DNA from: Flaccisagitta enflata
Lineage: Eukaryota > Chaetognatha > Sagittoidea > Aphragmophora
Length of the DNA: 64,000 nucleotides
Direction of reading: 5' to 3'
Assembly: GCA_965153355.1 (NCBI GenBank)
Contig: OZ231126.1
Span: 109,926,001-109,990,000 of the forward strand
The position numbers and the translations under genes are program-made. Shown in pieces: positions 1 to 21,109 of this stretch; position 1 is the first letter of the stretch; each line of letters starts with the position of its first letter. A model generated the notes under the pieces. That model saw nothing but the letters and a program-made list of their open reading frames with translations, made no database searches and was not told the origin of the DNA.

Positions 1-200
1 AGACCTGGGATTAGTCTAGAACGAAAGATTTCTTTTAAATTATCAAAAAAGATTTTGGTTAAAATAGTTTGAATTGTTTTTTATATCTTTTTTGTCAATG
101 AATATAAAGGTGCGTCTTTTTTTTATCCGCGTGGGCTGTCTTTTTGTTTTATTAATATCAACTCCCCCCTATTTCTAAGTCTAGACAATATCTAATGTAC

Positions 201-349
201 TTTTAGTCGCAGACATGCGACTGTAGAATTAGCCGTGGTCGGTATGTCGGTATGTCAGTAGGAAATATTGTTAAAATTGAGAATGGTTTTTACATCACCA
301 CTCTTGCCCAACGGTCCACGACTGGATTGCCATGTATAGGGAGTTGTTT
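201..349 (-). mobile_element. Family A short element (HINE-like), complete
   Basis: Read on the minus strand, the copy starts AACAACTCCC, carries the tag AGTCGTGGAC followed by a GTTGGGCAAGAG block, and ends in the hairpin AGTCGCATGTCTGCGACT followed by TAAAA. A short run of GAC-type tetranucleotides lies beside the hairpin. The order matches the other family A copies in this window (for example 38770-38922 and 61658-61871). No ORF. The Helentron-like assignment is inference from architecture. Confidence 0.6.
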
Positions 350-426
350 ATAAAGAATGATAATAAAAGTAATTTGAGCAAGGCTAAATACCGCCATAAA
401 CCTGAAGAATGGTCCCTTCTAGCGGA

Positions 427-651
427 TTTTTAGTTGCGGACACGCAACACTATAGTAGGCTTTGTCCATCCGTCCGTCCATCCATTGGTTGGTTGGTCCG
501 TCCCTTGGTCCATGAACATGAGTCAAAAAATGCGGTAACAGGTGTTTTAGATGCTTTTTGTGCATGTGAGGGGGGGACTTGGGGTGTGGTTGGGGGTTAG
601 GTGCCCCTGCCCATCCGTCCCTAACGAAATTGTGATCCGGCGTCACATGTT
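427..651 (-). mobile_element. Family A element, GTGACGC-stem subtype
   Basis: The plus strand begins TTTTTAGTTGCGGACACGCAAC (terminal hairpin), continues with CATCCGTCCGTCC-type repeats and a CCCCTGCCCATCCGTCC block, and ends near CGTCACATG. The 5' stem is GTGACGC-type, as at 38291-38489, instead of GGCCG. Open frames on both strands here are shadows of the repeat. Confidence 0.55.
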
Positions 652-1085
652 TTTTCAAAACTAGTGAGCACCACTAGAGTGCACCAACTAATAAGGCATG
701 CATGCCTGTAAGGCATATAACTTGCACTATCATCAGAGATTTTGTAGTTTTTTTCTATATTAGCAAAAAGGAAGCTTCACCATAAGGCATTATTTGGCCT
801 ACTCCCTTGGCATGAACTCTTATAAAGCTCAGCTGTCAGTAAAATTTTTTGCTCAATCTAGTGAGACAGGTTAAAAAGATTTAAAATGTAGTCTTGATGA
901 ACTCAAGTCAGAAGTTAAAGCTTCAGAGAAACATATATATTCACTCAATACAGCAACCTTTAATTAGTATAAATCTCAAATTTTTTTTAAATCTAATAGA
1001 GTAAAGATCATTTAAATCTATCCTCCAGTCTAGGTGTCTTTGCTCCCCTTCCTACCTACTTTCTATTGGGCTGTTATGCTACTCA
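652..1085. other. AT-rich spacer, nothing recognised
   Basis: No coding frame, RNA gene or terminal repeat was recognised in this stretch. Confidence 0.6.
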
Positions 1086-1441
1086 GTGTAGGACTATTGA
1101 CACATTTTGCTGAAATAAGCTGTCTTTTGATCTTGTAGGACTATTGAAATGTAATATTATTAAGTGTAGGACTATTGACATATTTTACTGAAAAAACTGT
1201 CTATATATTCAGTAGGACTAATGAATCGTTGTGCCATAAGGTGTAGGACTATTGACACAAGTTCTTATAAAGGGTAGGACTGTTAAAACATAGGACAAAT
1301 GAAGTGTAGGACTGTTGAAATGTAGGACTATTGAAGCATAGAACTATTGAAGCGTAGGACTAATGAAGTGTAGGATTGTTGAAGCGTAGGACTGTTGAAG
1401 CGTAGGACTATTGAAGTTTAGGACTAACAAGCGTAGGACTA
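1086..1441. repeat. Minisatellite, unit about 14-15 bp (GTAGGACTATTGAAG)
   Basis: GTAGGACT(A/G)(T/A)TGAA recurs about twenty times. Spacing is irregular at the left and regular from about 1270. Single-base variants make it a degenerate array. Confidence 0.8.
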
Positions 1442-2245
1442 GTGGGTAGTCCCCAGACAATAGTTAGATACTTGCCTTGCGAAGAAAAAATTGAGGACAT
1501 TTTAAGAACATTTCAGCCTCAAATTTTTGATAATTTAAGGACATCCAAGGCTCAAAAAAAATTTACTGGTCCTTAAAAAAAATAAAGAGTGTACTTCCGA
1601 AGGCAACATTTTTGTTTCAACGGGGACTAAAATCAAAAATTAAATGATTATACTAAAATAATTATTGAAATATATCACATTTATTATTTTATTGCAAAAT
1701 TTGCACTAAAACATGAAATAGAACCAAATATTGGTAAAGTTGATAAAGAAAATATATTGCAAATTTCAGAAAATTTCATATTTGGTCACTGACACATACC
1801 TCATTTGAATTTTAAGATTGCATAAAAAATAAAAAAATGAGAAAATAAAAAACATAGTACTCTTCCAAAAACAATTACAGAGAGAACTATGTTTTTGAAA
1901 ATGCAAATTTCCCTGTATTTGAAAGTTTTAGAATTTAAACGGCAAAAAAAGATAAAAAAATATAAGCAAGATTTCATTAAAACCTTGATTTTCTTATCTT
2001 TTTTTATGTGAATTGCATAGTTAAATTATTTTTGAGGTCAGAATGTGATAAATATGTATACACCAAGTGTCTTTAAAGACAATTTGTCTATCAAAAGTAT
2101 TCCTATATCATCATTGTGCTGATAATATTACAATAGTCGCAAAAGCGTTACATGGCCAGCGGTATCCGATGCCCCTAAGTTAGTGTACGTGGGAATGAGA
2201 TTATGAGAGGGGCAGCGGCCCCGGAGGGGCCGATGACCTATGATT
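1442..2245. other. AT-rich non-coding sequence with a possible MITE remnant
   Basis: The stretch around 1490-1605 (repeated 'taaggacat' and 'ggctcaaa' motifs, ending in an A-rich tract before GTGTA) resembles the right end of the CAC...GTG TA-flanked MITEs at 13724-13879 and 61082-61487. The rest, to 2160, is AT-rich without coding potential. A GC-rich patch with GGGGCC palindromes lies at 2210-2235. Confidence 0.4.
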
Positions 2246-2721
2246 CCACATAGGACAATTTTCTCCGGTGTGAGAAGCTGGCTGAGAGGCCTGATTTTGG
2301 CTCTGGAAGGTCTGATTTAGGGTGTGAAAGGGGTGGTTTGGGGTCTGAGAGGCTTGATTTGGGTCCTGAAAGGCCTTATTTGGGTCTGAGGGGTCTAATT
2401 TGGGGTCTGAGAAGCCTGATCTGGGGTCTGGGAGGCCTGATTTGGGGTCTGAGAGGCCTGATTTGTATCTGAGAGGCCTAATTAGGGGTCTGAGAAGCCT
2501 GATCTGGGGTCTGGGAGGCCTGATTTGGGGTCTGAGAGGCCTGATTTGGGGTCTGGGAGGCCTGATTTGAGGTCTGAGAAGCCTGATTTGGGGTCAGAAA
2601 GGTATGATTTGGAGTCGAAAAGGCCTGATTTGGGGTCTGAGAGACTTTATTTGAGGCTTGGGGGAGAGGGGGGGCGGACGGAAAACGGAAAACGGAAACC
2701 GGAGAAAGTTGCCCTATGTGG
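2246..2721. mobile_element. MITE-like element with 23-bp terminal inverted repeats enclosing a minisatellite
   Basis: The left arm 2246-2268 begins CCACATAGG and ends TTCTCCGG. The right arm 2699-2721 is its inverted copy with two mismatches (CCGGAGAAAG...CCTATGTGG). The whole interior is the 21-bp array at 2275-2655 plus a short GGAAAAC-type tail. No clear TSD seen. Confidence 0.55.
2275..2655. repeat. 21-bp minisatellite (GGTCTGAGAGGCCTGATTTGG)n
   Basis: About seventeen imperfect copies of a 21-bp unit containing the palindrome AGGCCT. Open frames on both strands (repeating S-E-R-P-D-L-G, or Q-T-P-N-Q-A-S) arise because the unit is a multiple of three. They are not taken as genes. Confidence 0.85.
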
Positions 2722-3010
2722 AAAAAAGTATGGTGAAACACTTAATTTTCCTTCGAAACTTCGCTGTCATAAGCATAAACGTTAAGTTTTTATAACTGTA
2801 TGAAGCCGTACATTGGCAATTTGAAGTCCACGGGCATGTTACAACAACATTCAGCTCAGCAGCCCTTTGTGATGGGAAATGGTGATGCATGGATATCTAT
2901 GTTTGACTTACTTTATCTTTGTCCGCGAAGGAATACCATTCCGACGCAGACTATAATTCGAGGCGGGTGGATGTCGTCGTTGTCGTTGTCGTCGTCGTCG
3001 TTGTCGTTAT

Positions 3011-3725
3011 CGTTGTCCACCCTTTTAAAAATGGGCTAACTTTTGAATGCTTTGACCGATTTGCTTCATATTTGTACTAAGGTAAGCCGCTCTGCTCCCT
3101 TTGCATATGTTAAGATCGGATCCTCCCAATCGGCCCAACCAGCCTACCAGCCTAAAAGGGAAAAACGTGCATAACTTTGGCATTTTTCAACCGATTTGGT
3201 TAAAACTTGGTATGTAGTCTCTAAATGGAAGGACTCAGCAAATGTATTTGATTCGTAAAGATTATAGCAAGCTAACCGGCCAAACCACCCTACCACCCAA
3301 CCAGCCTACCAGCCTAAAAATGAAAAACGTGCATAACTTATGCATTTTTTAACCAATTTGGTTGAAACTCAGTATGTAGTCCCTAAATGGAAAGACTCAA
3401 CAAATGAATTCGATTTATAAAGTTTTAGCATGCTAATCGGCCAAACCAGCCTACCACCCAACCAGCCTACCAGCCTAAAAGTGAAAAACCTGCATGACTT
3501 TGGCATTTTTCAACCAATTTGGTTGCAACTTGGTATGTAGTCTCTACATGGAAGGACTCACCATATGAATTTGATTTATAAAGATTTTAGCATGCCAACC
3601 GGCCTACCACCCAACCAGCCTACCCCTTCAAAAAATATGCATAACTTGAACAATTTTCAACCGATTTGGTTAAAACTTGGTATGTAGACTGAGAATGAAA
3701 TAACTCAACGTATGTATGTGACCAA
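3011..3725. repeat. Tandem array of about 160-bp units
   Basis: Four to five monomers. Each holds CCAACCAGCCTACCAGCCTA, then GTGCATAACTT, a CAACCGATTTGGTTAAAACT segment, GTATGTAGTC and GGAAGGACTCA. Anchor blocks recur near 3130, 3290, 3450 and 3605. The leftmost unit is the most diverged. A short TCG/TTG triplet run precedes it at about 2969-3018. Confidence 0.8.
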
Positions 3726-3739
3726 AGCAGCTTACCTCT

Positions 3740-4110
3740 CAACCACCCCTTTGACAACGCCATTTGACAACGCCGTTCAACAACACCATTCGACAATGCC
3801 ATTTGACAACGCCATCTGACAACGCCATTTGACAATGTCGTTTGACAACACCGTTTTACATTGCTATTTGACAACGCAGTTTGACAACGCCATTTGACAA
3901 GCCATTTGACAACACCGTTTGACAACGCCGTTTGACAACCCCATTTGACAACCCCATTTGACAACGCCGTTGGAAAACGCCATTGGACAACGCCGTTCGA
4001 CAACGCCGTTGGACAACGCCGTTGGACAACACCATTGGGCAGCACCGTTGGACAACACCGTTTTACATTGCCGTTTGACAACACCGTTTGATAACGCCGT
4101 TAGACAACGC
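3740..4110. repeat. Minisatellite (TTTGACAACGCC)n just upstream of the SLCO start codon
   Basis: About thirty copies of an 11-13-bp unit (TTTGACAACGCCRT, with TTGGACAAC variants). The array ends about 115 bp before the SLCO ATG. Antisense frames rich in L-S-N-G-V-V are repeat artefacts. Confidence 0.85.
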
Positions 4111-4208
4111 TGCTTGACCTCAGTTTCCAGATGTGTTATCGATAAGCAACGTGTTTTCTATTCGTGTGCATCCGATGATAATCAAACTCAAGGTCTAAAC
4201 AAGACTTT

Positions 4209-4225
4209 TATTTTCAATAGCTAAG
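4209..4225 (+). promoter_or_regulatory. Splice-acceptor-like sequence directly before the SLCO ATG
   Basis: TTTTATTTTCAATAG ends five bases before ATG 4226. It has the form of a 3' splice site (pyrimidine/T-rich tract plus AG). The 5' UTR may therefore be joined here from an upstream non-coding exon or a spliced leader. The start context CTAAGATGGCG is also an AAGATGGCG element, as found in YY1-type initiator motifs. Confidence 0.35.
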
Positions 4226-15609
<11,384 letters not shown>

Positions 15610-15626
<17 letters not shown>

Positions 15627-15712
15627 TTAAAGAACGAATCGATGAATAGCTTGAACAAGTGCTGATTAAAGGATGAATTGATGAATAGCTTGAACAAGTG
15701 CTGATGAATTGA
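15610..15712. repeat. Tandem repeat (about 43 bp) spanning the SLCO stop codon
   Basis: AGCTTRAACAAGTGCTGAT occurs three times at about 43-bp spacing (15610, 15651, 15688). The first copy encodes the last residues SLNKC and the stop, so the end of the ORF lies inside the array. Confidence 0.85.
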
Positions 15713-15734
15713 TGATCGAACATTGCCGTGTTGT

Positions 15735-15870
15735 AAACTTTTTTTTATATAAGAACGTCATTTTTGGGCAAGCCTTCAATGTTCTTAAATTATGAACAGA
15801 TTCAAGGCTTTAACGTTCTTAAATTGTTCTTGATTAAAATGCATTTTTTAACCTTCAATAAAGAACATTC
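15735..15870. mobile_element. Family E MITE remnant with AATAAA
   Basis: TATAAGAACGTCATTTTTGG, GCCTTCAATGTTCTTAAA and inverted GGCTTTAACGTTCTTAAA match the short family E subtype, but the termini are lost. AATAAA at 15857-15862 could serve as the SLCO poly(A) signal about 235 bp past the stop. Confidence 0.5.
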
Positions 15871-15956
15871 TTAATTAGTTTAAGTCTATCATTAGAGAGA
15901 AAATGACGGAAAATATTAATGAAACAACAAAGCAACAGGTTTAAATACCGGGTCAT

Positions 15957-16647
15957 CCAGCTGAGTTGTCGGATTTGGGTGTATCTCCCCACAGCTAAAG
16001 CGCCCAATAGCTAAAATTTTTTTATGCCATATTGGCCTAAGAGCTAAAATATTTTTTTAGCTCTGCAGCCAATTTTAAAGTATTTCATTTCTACTGAAAA
16101 AGTGGTCTAACTTCTAAAATTTCTTTCAGAGATTGGCTTAAGTTCTAAAAGAAAGAGGGAAGAAGAGAAGGATAGAAAAGCACAAAAAAGGTCTAAAGCC
16201 CCATTTGAAACAATACACTTATCAAGTCTCATCCCTTTACACATGTTTTATTGGTGATATTATTCTTTAATAGGTTGATCGTGGATAAGGGTCAAATTTC
16301 AAAAAAATATATACTCTAGTTTATTGCAATATTGTACAATATAAGGATTTTCCACAAAAAGAGCTCTGATTTTGAAGATTAAATTATGTCAGCAACACTA
16401 TGGGTTTCCTATGGCAATGAAAAAATCCCCGTAGTAAGTCTATGGTTTTGCCAACAAGGCTTGCTTGATTTCACACCCCAACTTGTGAGAAATCATTCTT
16501 TTATTAGATACTTCTGCAAAAGGCCCAAGTATATCAATATACAAAATTTTACCAAATACCCGACCACCCTATTCTTTAAATAAACAGTTGGGCTTCACCA
16601 AAGCACATTTCAAGGGACTATGTAAATTCATGTGAAGCTGCTTTGTC
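15957..16647. other. AT-rich sequence, no gene recognised
   Basis: Repeated 'agctaaaa / cttctaaaat' motifs at about 15990-16150; nothing coding. Confidence 0.5.
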
Positions 16648-16775
16648 CGTCGGTGGGTGTGAAGCCGCTTTGTCCGTCGGTGGGTTGGTCGGTCCGTCGG
16701 TCACACTTTTTTTTATGATTTTATTTTTTCGACCTCACTGCTCTTGCCCAAATGGTCTGGTGACCTCAAATATTC
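16648..16775 (-). mobile_element. Family A fragment
   Basis: A duplicated GCTTTGTCCGTCGGTGGGT block, (GGTCGGTCCGTCGGTC), then GACCTCACTGCTCTTGCCCA and TGGTCTGGTGACCTCAAATA, matching the core of the 6890-7100 copy in reverse. Both termini are absent. Confidence 0.55.
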
Positions 16776-16917
16776 TCTAATTTCTAATGTGTTTTTAAAG
16801 CAGACTAGTGACTATCAGACGCTTCATTCTCTTGTTTGTTCATTCTCTTGTTTGTTGCTCCCTTGGTCTTCCTATCCATCCGTCTCTGTTTCTCATATCT
16901 GCTTCTCATATCTGTTT

Positions 16918-17448
16918 TTTTTAGTCGCCTGCTACGCGACTCTACACCCCGCTTTGTGCATTGGTCGGTCGGTTGGTTGGTCGGTCGTTCACACCTTACT
17001 TTTTTTATCCATTTCATTCCTTCTAACTCATTTTAAGTAAATTAGGTCATTTAAAGTCAAATTAGATCATTTTCAGTCATTTTGGGTCATTTAAAGTCAG
17101 TTTTCAGCATTTTAGTGATTTTAGGTCAATTTAAGTCAATTTAGGTCAGTTAAGTTCAATTTAAGTCATTCTAGGTCAATTTAAGTCATTCAAAGTCATT
17201 TTAAGTCATTTTAAGTCATTTTAAGTCAATTTAAGTCAATTTAAGTCACTTTAGTCACTGGGTCATTTTAGTCATTTTAGGTCAATTCAAGTCAATTTAG
17301 GTCATTTCAAGTCATTTTAGGTCATTTTAAATCATTTTAAGTCACCTTATATCAATTAAATTCAATGAAAGTCATTTTAGTTATGTGGTTATGTAATAAA
17401 GTAATTATTTAAGTCTGGCACGCGACTTATAGGTGTTGGCCTTGTTTA
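16918..17448 (-). mobile_element. Family A element with a 350-bp minisatellite core
   Basis: The terminal hairpin TTTTTAGTCGCCTGCTACGC at the left and CTGGCACGCGACTTATAGG, GTTGGCCTTGTTT at the right define a full minus-strand copy whose interior has been replaced or expanded by the TTTTAAGTCA array. Confidence 0.7.
17036..17385. repeat. (TTTTAAGTCA)n minisatellite
   Basis: About 33 copies of a 10-11-bp unit (ATTTTAAGTC, ATTTTAGGTC, AATTTAAGTC), wholly inside the family A element. Confidence 0.9.
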
Positions 17449-17639
17449 TCTTTTTCTCAATGCCTTCCTCATTTTTAGACATCAGGCATACTTTTTAGCT
17501 ATCAGAAGCATTTAGATTTTTCCAAACCATGTCCTATAATTTTAGTTTCAAATTGGCCTCATGTCTAAACTTTTTTAGAGGCAGGGGCCAAATCATTCTG
17601 AACTTCAGGCCCACTGGAATAAATTTAGCTTTCAGGCGC

Positions 17640-18215
17640 TTCCCCCGTCGGATTCCATTAAGCTTTTACTCAGATGCTAAAAGTCATATATTTGAAATTG
17701 ATCCAGTCTTAATGAGTATATATTGACATTTGTTGTGTCAAAATTTCAGCCATTTTGGTCAAGTAGTTTGTCTTCAACATGGATTTGAACTTTAAGCTCT
17801 TATTTCATGACTGGGCAGATTTCCCATAAATTTCATGAATTGTGCAGGTTAACATCACCAAAATTTTTGAAACATCAATCCAAAAAAGGCTTAAATCAGT
17901 GATGTTTTTGAAGTAATCAAAAACGTATGTCAGCTGCTCTTTCATTTGAGATCAGTCTTGTCTCTACAACATAAATATTTTAAAAAATATGAAAATGAAG
18001 GCAAGCAAAATTTTTGATATCTTATGGAAAATCTGTCAACGGGAAAATACTCTTGTCACTTCAAATTTACATAAAAGATAAACTACTTGACCAAAATGGT
18101 TGAAATTTTGATACAAAAAATGTCAATCCATACTCTTCAAGACTTGATTAATTTCAAATCCATGTCTCTTGGCATCAGGGAGAAAAAGCTTAACAGAATT
18201 CGACAACTCAGGTGG
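17640..18215. repeat. Large inverted repeat (foldback), arms about 150-200 bp
   Basis: The left arm, including CATTTTGGTCAAGTAGTTTG and ATTAAGCTTTT, pairs with the right arm, including AAACTACTTGACCAAAATGG and AAAAAGCTTAACAG, with scattered mismatches. The spacer is about 150-250 bp. No coding potential; probably a foldback or MITE-type element. Confidence 0.65.
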
Positions 18216-18348
18216 GTGACCCCACCAACATTTTTCGTGAATTAAAATCAGTAAAAAATGAAAAATACATATTACTATAAATTGAGACATACTGGAGTCG
18301 GACTTATAGGCTTAAGAGGCTTAGTCTAGGGCCGCGGTAGAACCCCAA

Positions 18349-18446
18349 TTTAGAAAAAAAGATAAAAAAAAAGAAAGAAAGAAAAAAAAAGAAAGATAGA
18401 AAGAAAAAAAGAAAGAAAGAAAGAAAGAAAAAAAAAAGAAAGAAAA

Positions 18447-18502
<56 letters not shown>

Positions 18503-18556
18503 GAGAAAGACTAAGAGAGAATGACAAGAAGACTAAAAGAAACACAGAAAGAAAGA
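18349..18556. repeat. (GAAA)n-rich purine tract
   Basis: Irregular AAAGAAAG repeats, most regular at about 18446-18500. Confidence 0.9.
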
Positions 18557-18665
18557 AAATTAAAGACAAAAAAAAAGCTTTGTTACAGATAAAATATTGA
18601 TTCATTTACATTTCTATTCATAGGGCGAGTTACTGAATCTTTTAAAAATCTTTTTAAATTTTCTT

Positions 18666-19014
18666 TTTTAGGTGTGCTGTAGCACCTCTTTAAAAGGCTC
18701 TGTCTATCTGTCTGTCAGTCTGTCTGCCTGTCGGTTGGTCACGCTCAAATAAAAAATTGCAAAAAATGTTTGAAATGACTTAAAAATTGATCTCGTTCAA
18801 CAATTCAAGATGATCGTAACTGTATTCGTCATCATATTCAGTTTTAAAGCTACAGAGAGGTTCAGGGATAAGCATGGTAGAGCCTTTGATAGGTCTCATC
18901 GAGCTAGGAATAGGTCTCAAAAAGCTAGGGATAGGTCTCATAGAGCTAGGGATAGTTCTAAAAATAGATAACGCCAGGCGCACCGTCTTGGCCCGTGTAT
19001 CTGGCCTTGTTCAA
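18666..19014 (-). mobile_element. Family A element with GGTGC-type tag
   Basis: Terminal TTTTTAGGTGTGCTGTAGCA with arms AGGTG/CACCT, (GTCT)n, four GAGCTAGG(A/G)ATAGGTCTCA units (about 18876-18957), tag CAGGCGCACCGTC and end CGTGTATCTGGCCTTGTT. The 5' tag (GGTGCG, minus strand) again matches the hairpin arm. Confidence 0.6.
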
Positions 19015-19319
19015 TCCCTTGCTTATTATGAAATTTCAAACCGTAATCTGTCAAGTTTTTTTTCAAAATAAGTACTTTAAATATTTGAAAAAAAATTATT
19101 GAAGTATGAAATAAATAAAAAGAAATAATTACCAATGTACTACTGAATGGGCTTTTGGTAAAAAAAGAGGGCGCAGCAAAAGTGGAAAAGCTGAGGGAAA
19201 GGGGTAGTAGGGCCCATGGAGGGGAGCTGGGGGCCCTGCGGTAGCAGTCAAGCCTAGGGCCCCGCAGAGGGTAAGTCCGGCTCAGGAGACATGATTTGCT
19301 GAACAGAAAAGATACAGAG

Positions 19320-19512
19320 TCTGTCTATTTACCAAGAACAATCGATTTAAAAAAAAACAGACAAAAATGTTCTTACATTTTTAAGATTTTAAGCCTAATG
19401 TTCTTAAATTTTTGAAGAAATGAAGCCTTCCAATGTTTTTAGTATGTTTTTAAATTTTTCACGATTTGAAGCCTAACTTTCTTATAAACTTGGTTCTTAT
19501 AAAAAAAAAGTG
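19320..19512. mobile_element. Family E MITE remnant
   Basis: Repeats of AAGCCTAATGTTCTTAAA and a right terminus TTCTTATAAAAAAAAAGTG|TA. The left end is not recognised. Confidence 0.5.
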
Positions 19513-19514
19513 TA

Positions 19515-20520
19515 TGATTTAATTGGTTCATGCTCTCTCTTGGCTCAGGAAATCGCTTAGTTTTTGGTGGCATTTTTTTTTTTTTTAATTTCAAATCAAA
19601 AAGACGCAAACGGATCATTTTCTTCTTGTTACTGATTTTCTTCTTGTTACTGATTCTACAAACCACATAACATTATGCGGCAAAGAGTGAATCAACATCT
19701 TTCAAGTTTCAACTGATTGCTCACAAACTCATCATAATTCCTGTCTCCTGGAAACAAAGTTTATCTATATTTAGTAGTGGATGAGCTGGAAGAGCTCTAT
19801 TTTTACCATGGTTGCTTTCATAGTGAATATCAAATCCTTCCGTCCACTTTACAAAAAACATAAGCGCATCGCGTACGAGTACGAGTACGAGTCATGACTT
19901 TGAGTACACTCTGATCTCAATTTCTTTTTCTTTTTTCAATTCCACTGGCACTGGGATAATCGTAAAGCCTTCTAACGTCAAACATTCGAGTCTTTATCAA
20001 TTCTTATCGAAATTCGATCCAAGTCATATCCGTGATCTTTAAAAGTTTTAAACAAGGCCCACTATGCAATAATTTGGCCCATTCTTTCTCTAAAAAAATA
20101 AACATCATATCATATGTTTTTTATGTTCGTGGTACCTCTCTGAGTGTAACTAAACTCATTTCAGAGGGAAATAACAGACTTCCAGCCTCTCAAAGACGAA
20201 AAACTACATGGAATTGGCCAGTGGCATCGATTTTGCATTTTTTGTAGTTCAAAATTCTTCATTGAGTAAAATGAAAAGTTTGATTACTTGTTAAAAACTT
20301 ACATTATGTACAAGATAATGAAAAGAGAGGTCTAAATGACCAAATTCTGCACTAAAAGTGAATGTTGTGTCCGAAATGGCGTATCGATATAAGAAACCGA
20401 CATGATTAGATGTCGACTGCAATATGCAAATGAGATCAAAGTGCGTTTTCAGTTGAATTTCCCGAATTAGAGTAAGCAGTAACTTGTTTTTGTTTTATGG
20501 CTACATTGTTGGCTCGAATT
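19515..20520. other. Unannotated intergenic sequence
   Basis: Short (GTACGA)n run at 19873-19892. Otherwise no gene, RNA or terminal repeat recognised. Confidence 0.55.
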
Positions 20521-20970
20521 AAAGGGTGGTGAAGGAGGCGGTGATGGTAGTGGTGGTGGTGGCGGCAGTGGTGGTGGTGGCGGTGGTGGCTACAGTGAAA
20601 GTTGTTCAGGTCATTGTGTTAATATTAATGATGCCAGGTCTCTAAGATGTGAAAAAAGTGAAACTTCACTGATGGTGGTTGAGGAGGTTGTAGAGGAGGT
20701 GGTGGTGGCGGTGGAGGTGTTGGTGGTGATGGTGGTGGTGGCAGTGGTGGCGGCTTAAAAAAAAGCTGCAAAAGGTAATGAAAATGTCAGGTTTACAAAT
20801 AGTATGGACTCAAAATGTATCTGACGGTGGTGATGGAGGAGGGGGAGGAGGAGGAGGAGGAGGCGGAGGAAGAAGAGGAGTAGGTGGTGGTGGAGGCTTT
20901 GGTTGAAATTGTCAAAGATATGTAAGGTTTATTCTGAAATGGTGTTGAAAGTGATGGCGGTGGTGGCAAT
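20521..20970. repeat. GGT/GGC/GGA triplet-rich blocks, spaced about 130-150 bp
   Basis: Four blocks (about 20525-20600, 20672-20755, 20820-20905, 20940-20970) of GGTGGTGGCGG-type triplets separated by AT-rich spacers of similar length. Confidence 0.75.
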
Positions 20971-21104
20971 GATAGTAGTAGTTACACCGCCTTTAGATCG
21001 GTTTGAAATATGCAAAACCTTTATAACTCCTAAACTACTTGGCAAAAAGTCTTCAAATTTTTAGTGAATATTGGTTACATATGACGTTTTTGTTATGTAA
21101 AACG

Positions 21105-21109
21105 TTAGA
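21105..21109. repeat. 5-bp target-site duplication, left (TTAGA)
   Basis: TTAGA immediately precedes the 5' LTR and is repeated exactly at 33537-33541 after the 3' LTR. Confidence 0.9.

Larger units (their letters stand above)
15957..18223. mobile_element. Candidate composite element bounded by CTGAGTTGTCG inverted ends
   Basis: GGGTCATCCAGCTGAGTTGT at about 15956 and the inverse ACAACTCAGGTGGGTGACCC at about 18203-18222 match at all but two positions. The interval contains other insertions (16648, 16918) and a large foldback. No TSD found, so the two motifs may instead be two separate copies. Confidence 0.3.

Noticed and set aside
2478-2785. Sense and antisense repeat proteins (SERPDLG, QTPNQAS)
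   Set aside because: The 21-bp repeat keeps all frames open; no non-repeat coding sequence surrounds it.
18321-18605. Membrane-like Phe/Leu/Ser ORF on the minus strand
   Set aside because: It is the complement of a GAAA microsatellite.
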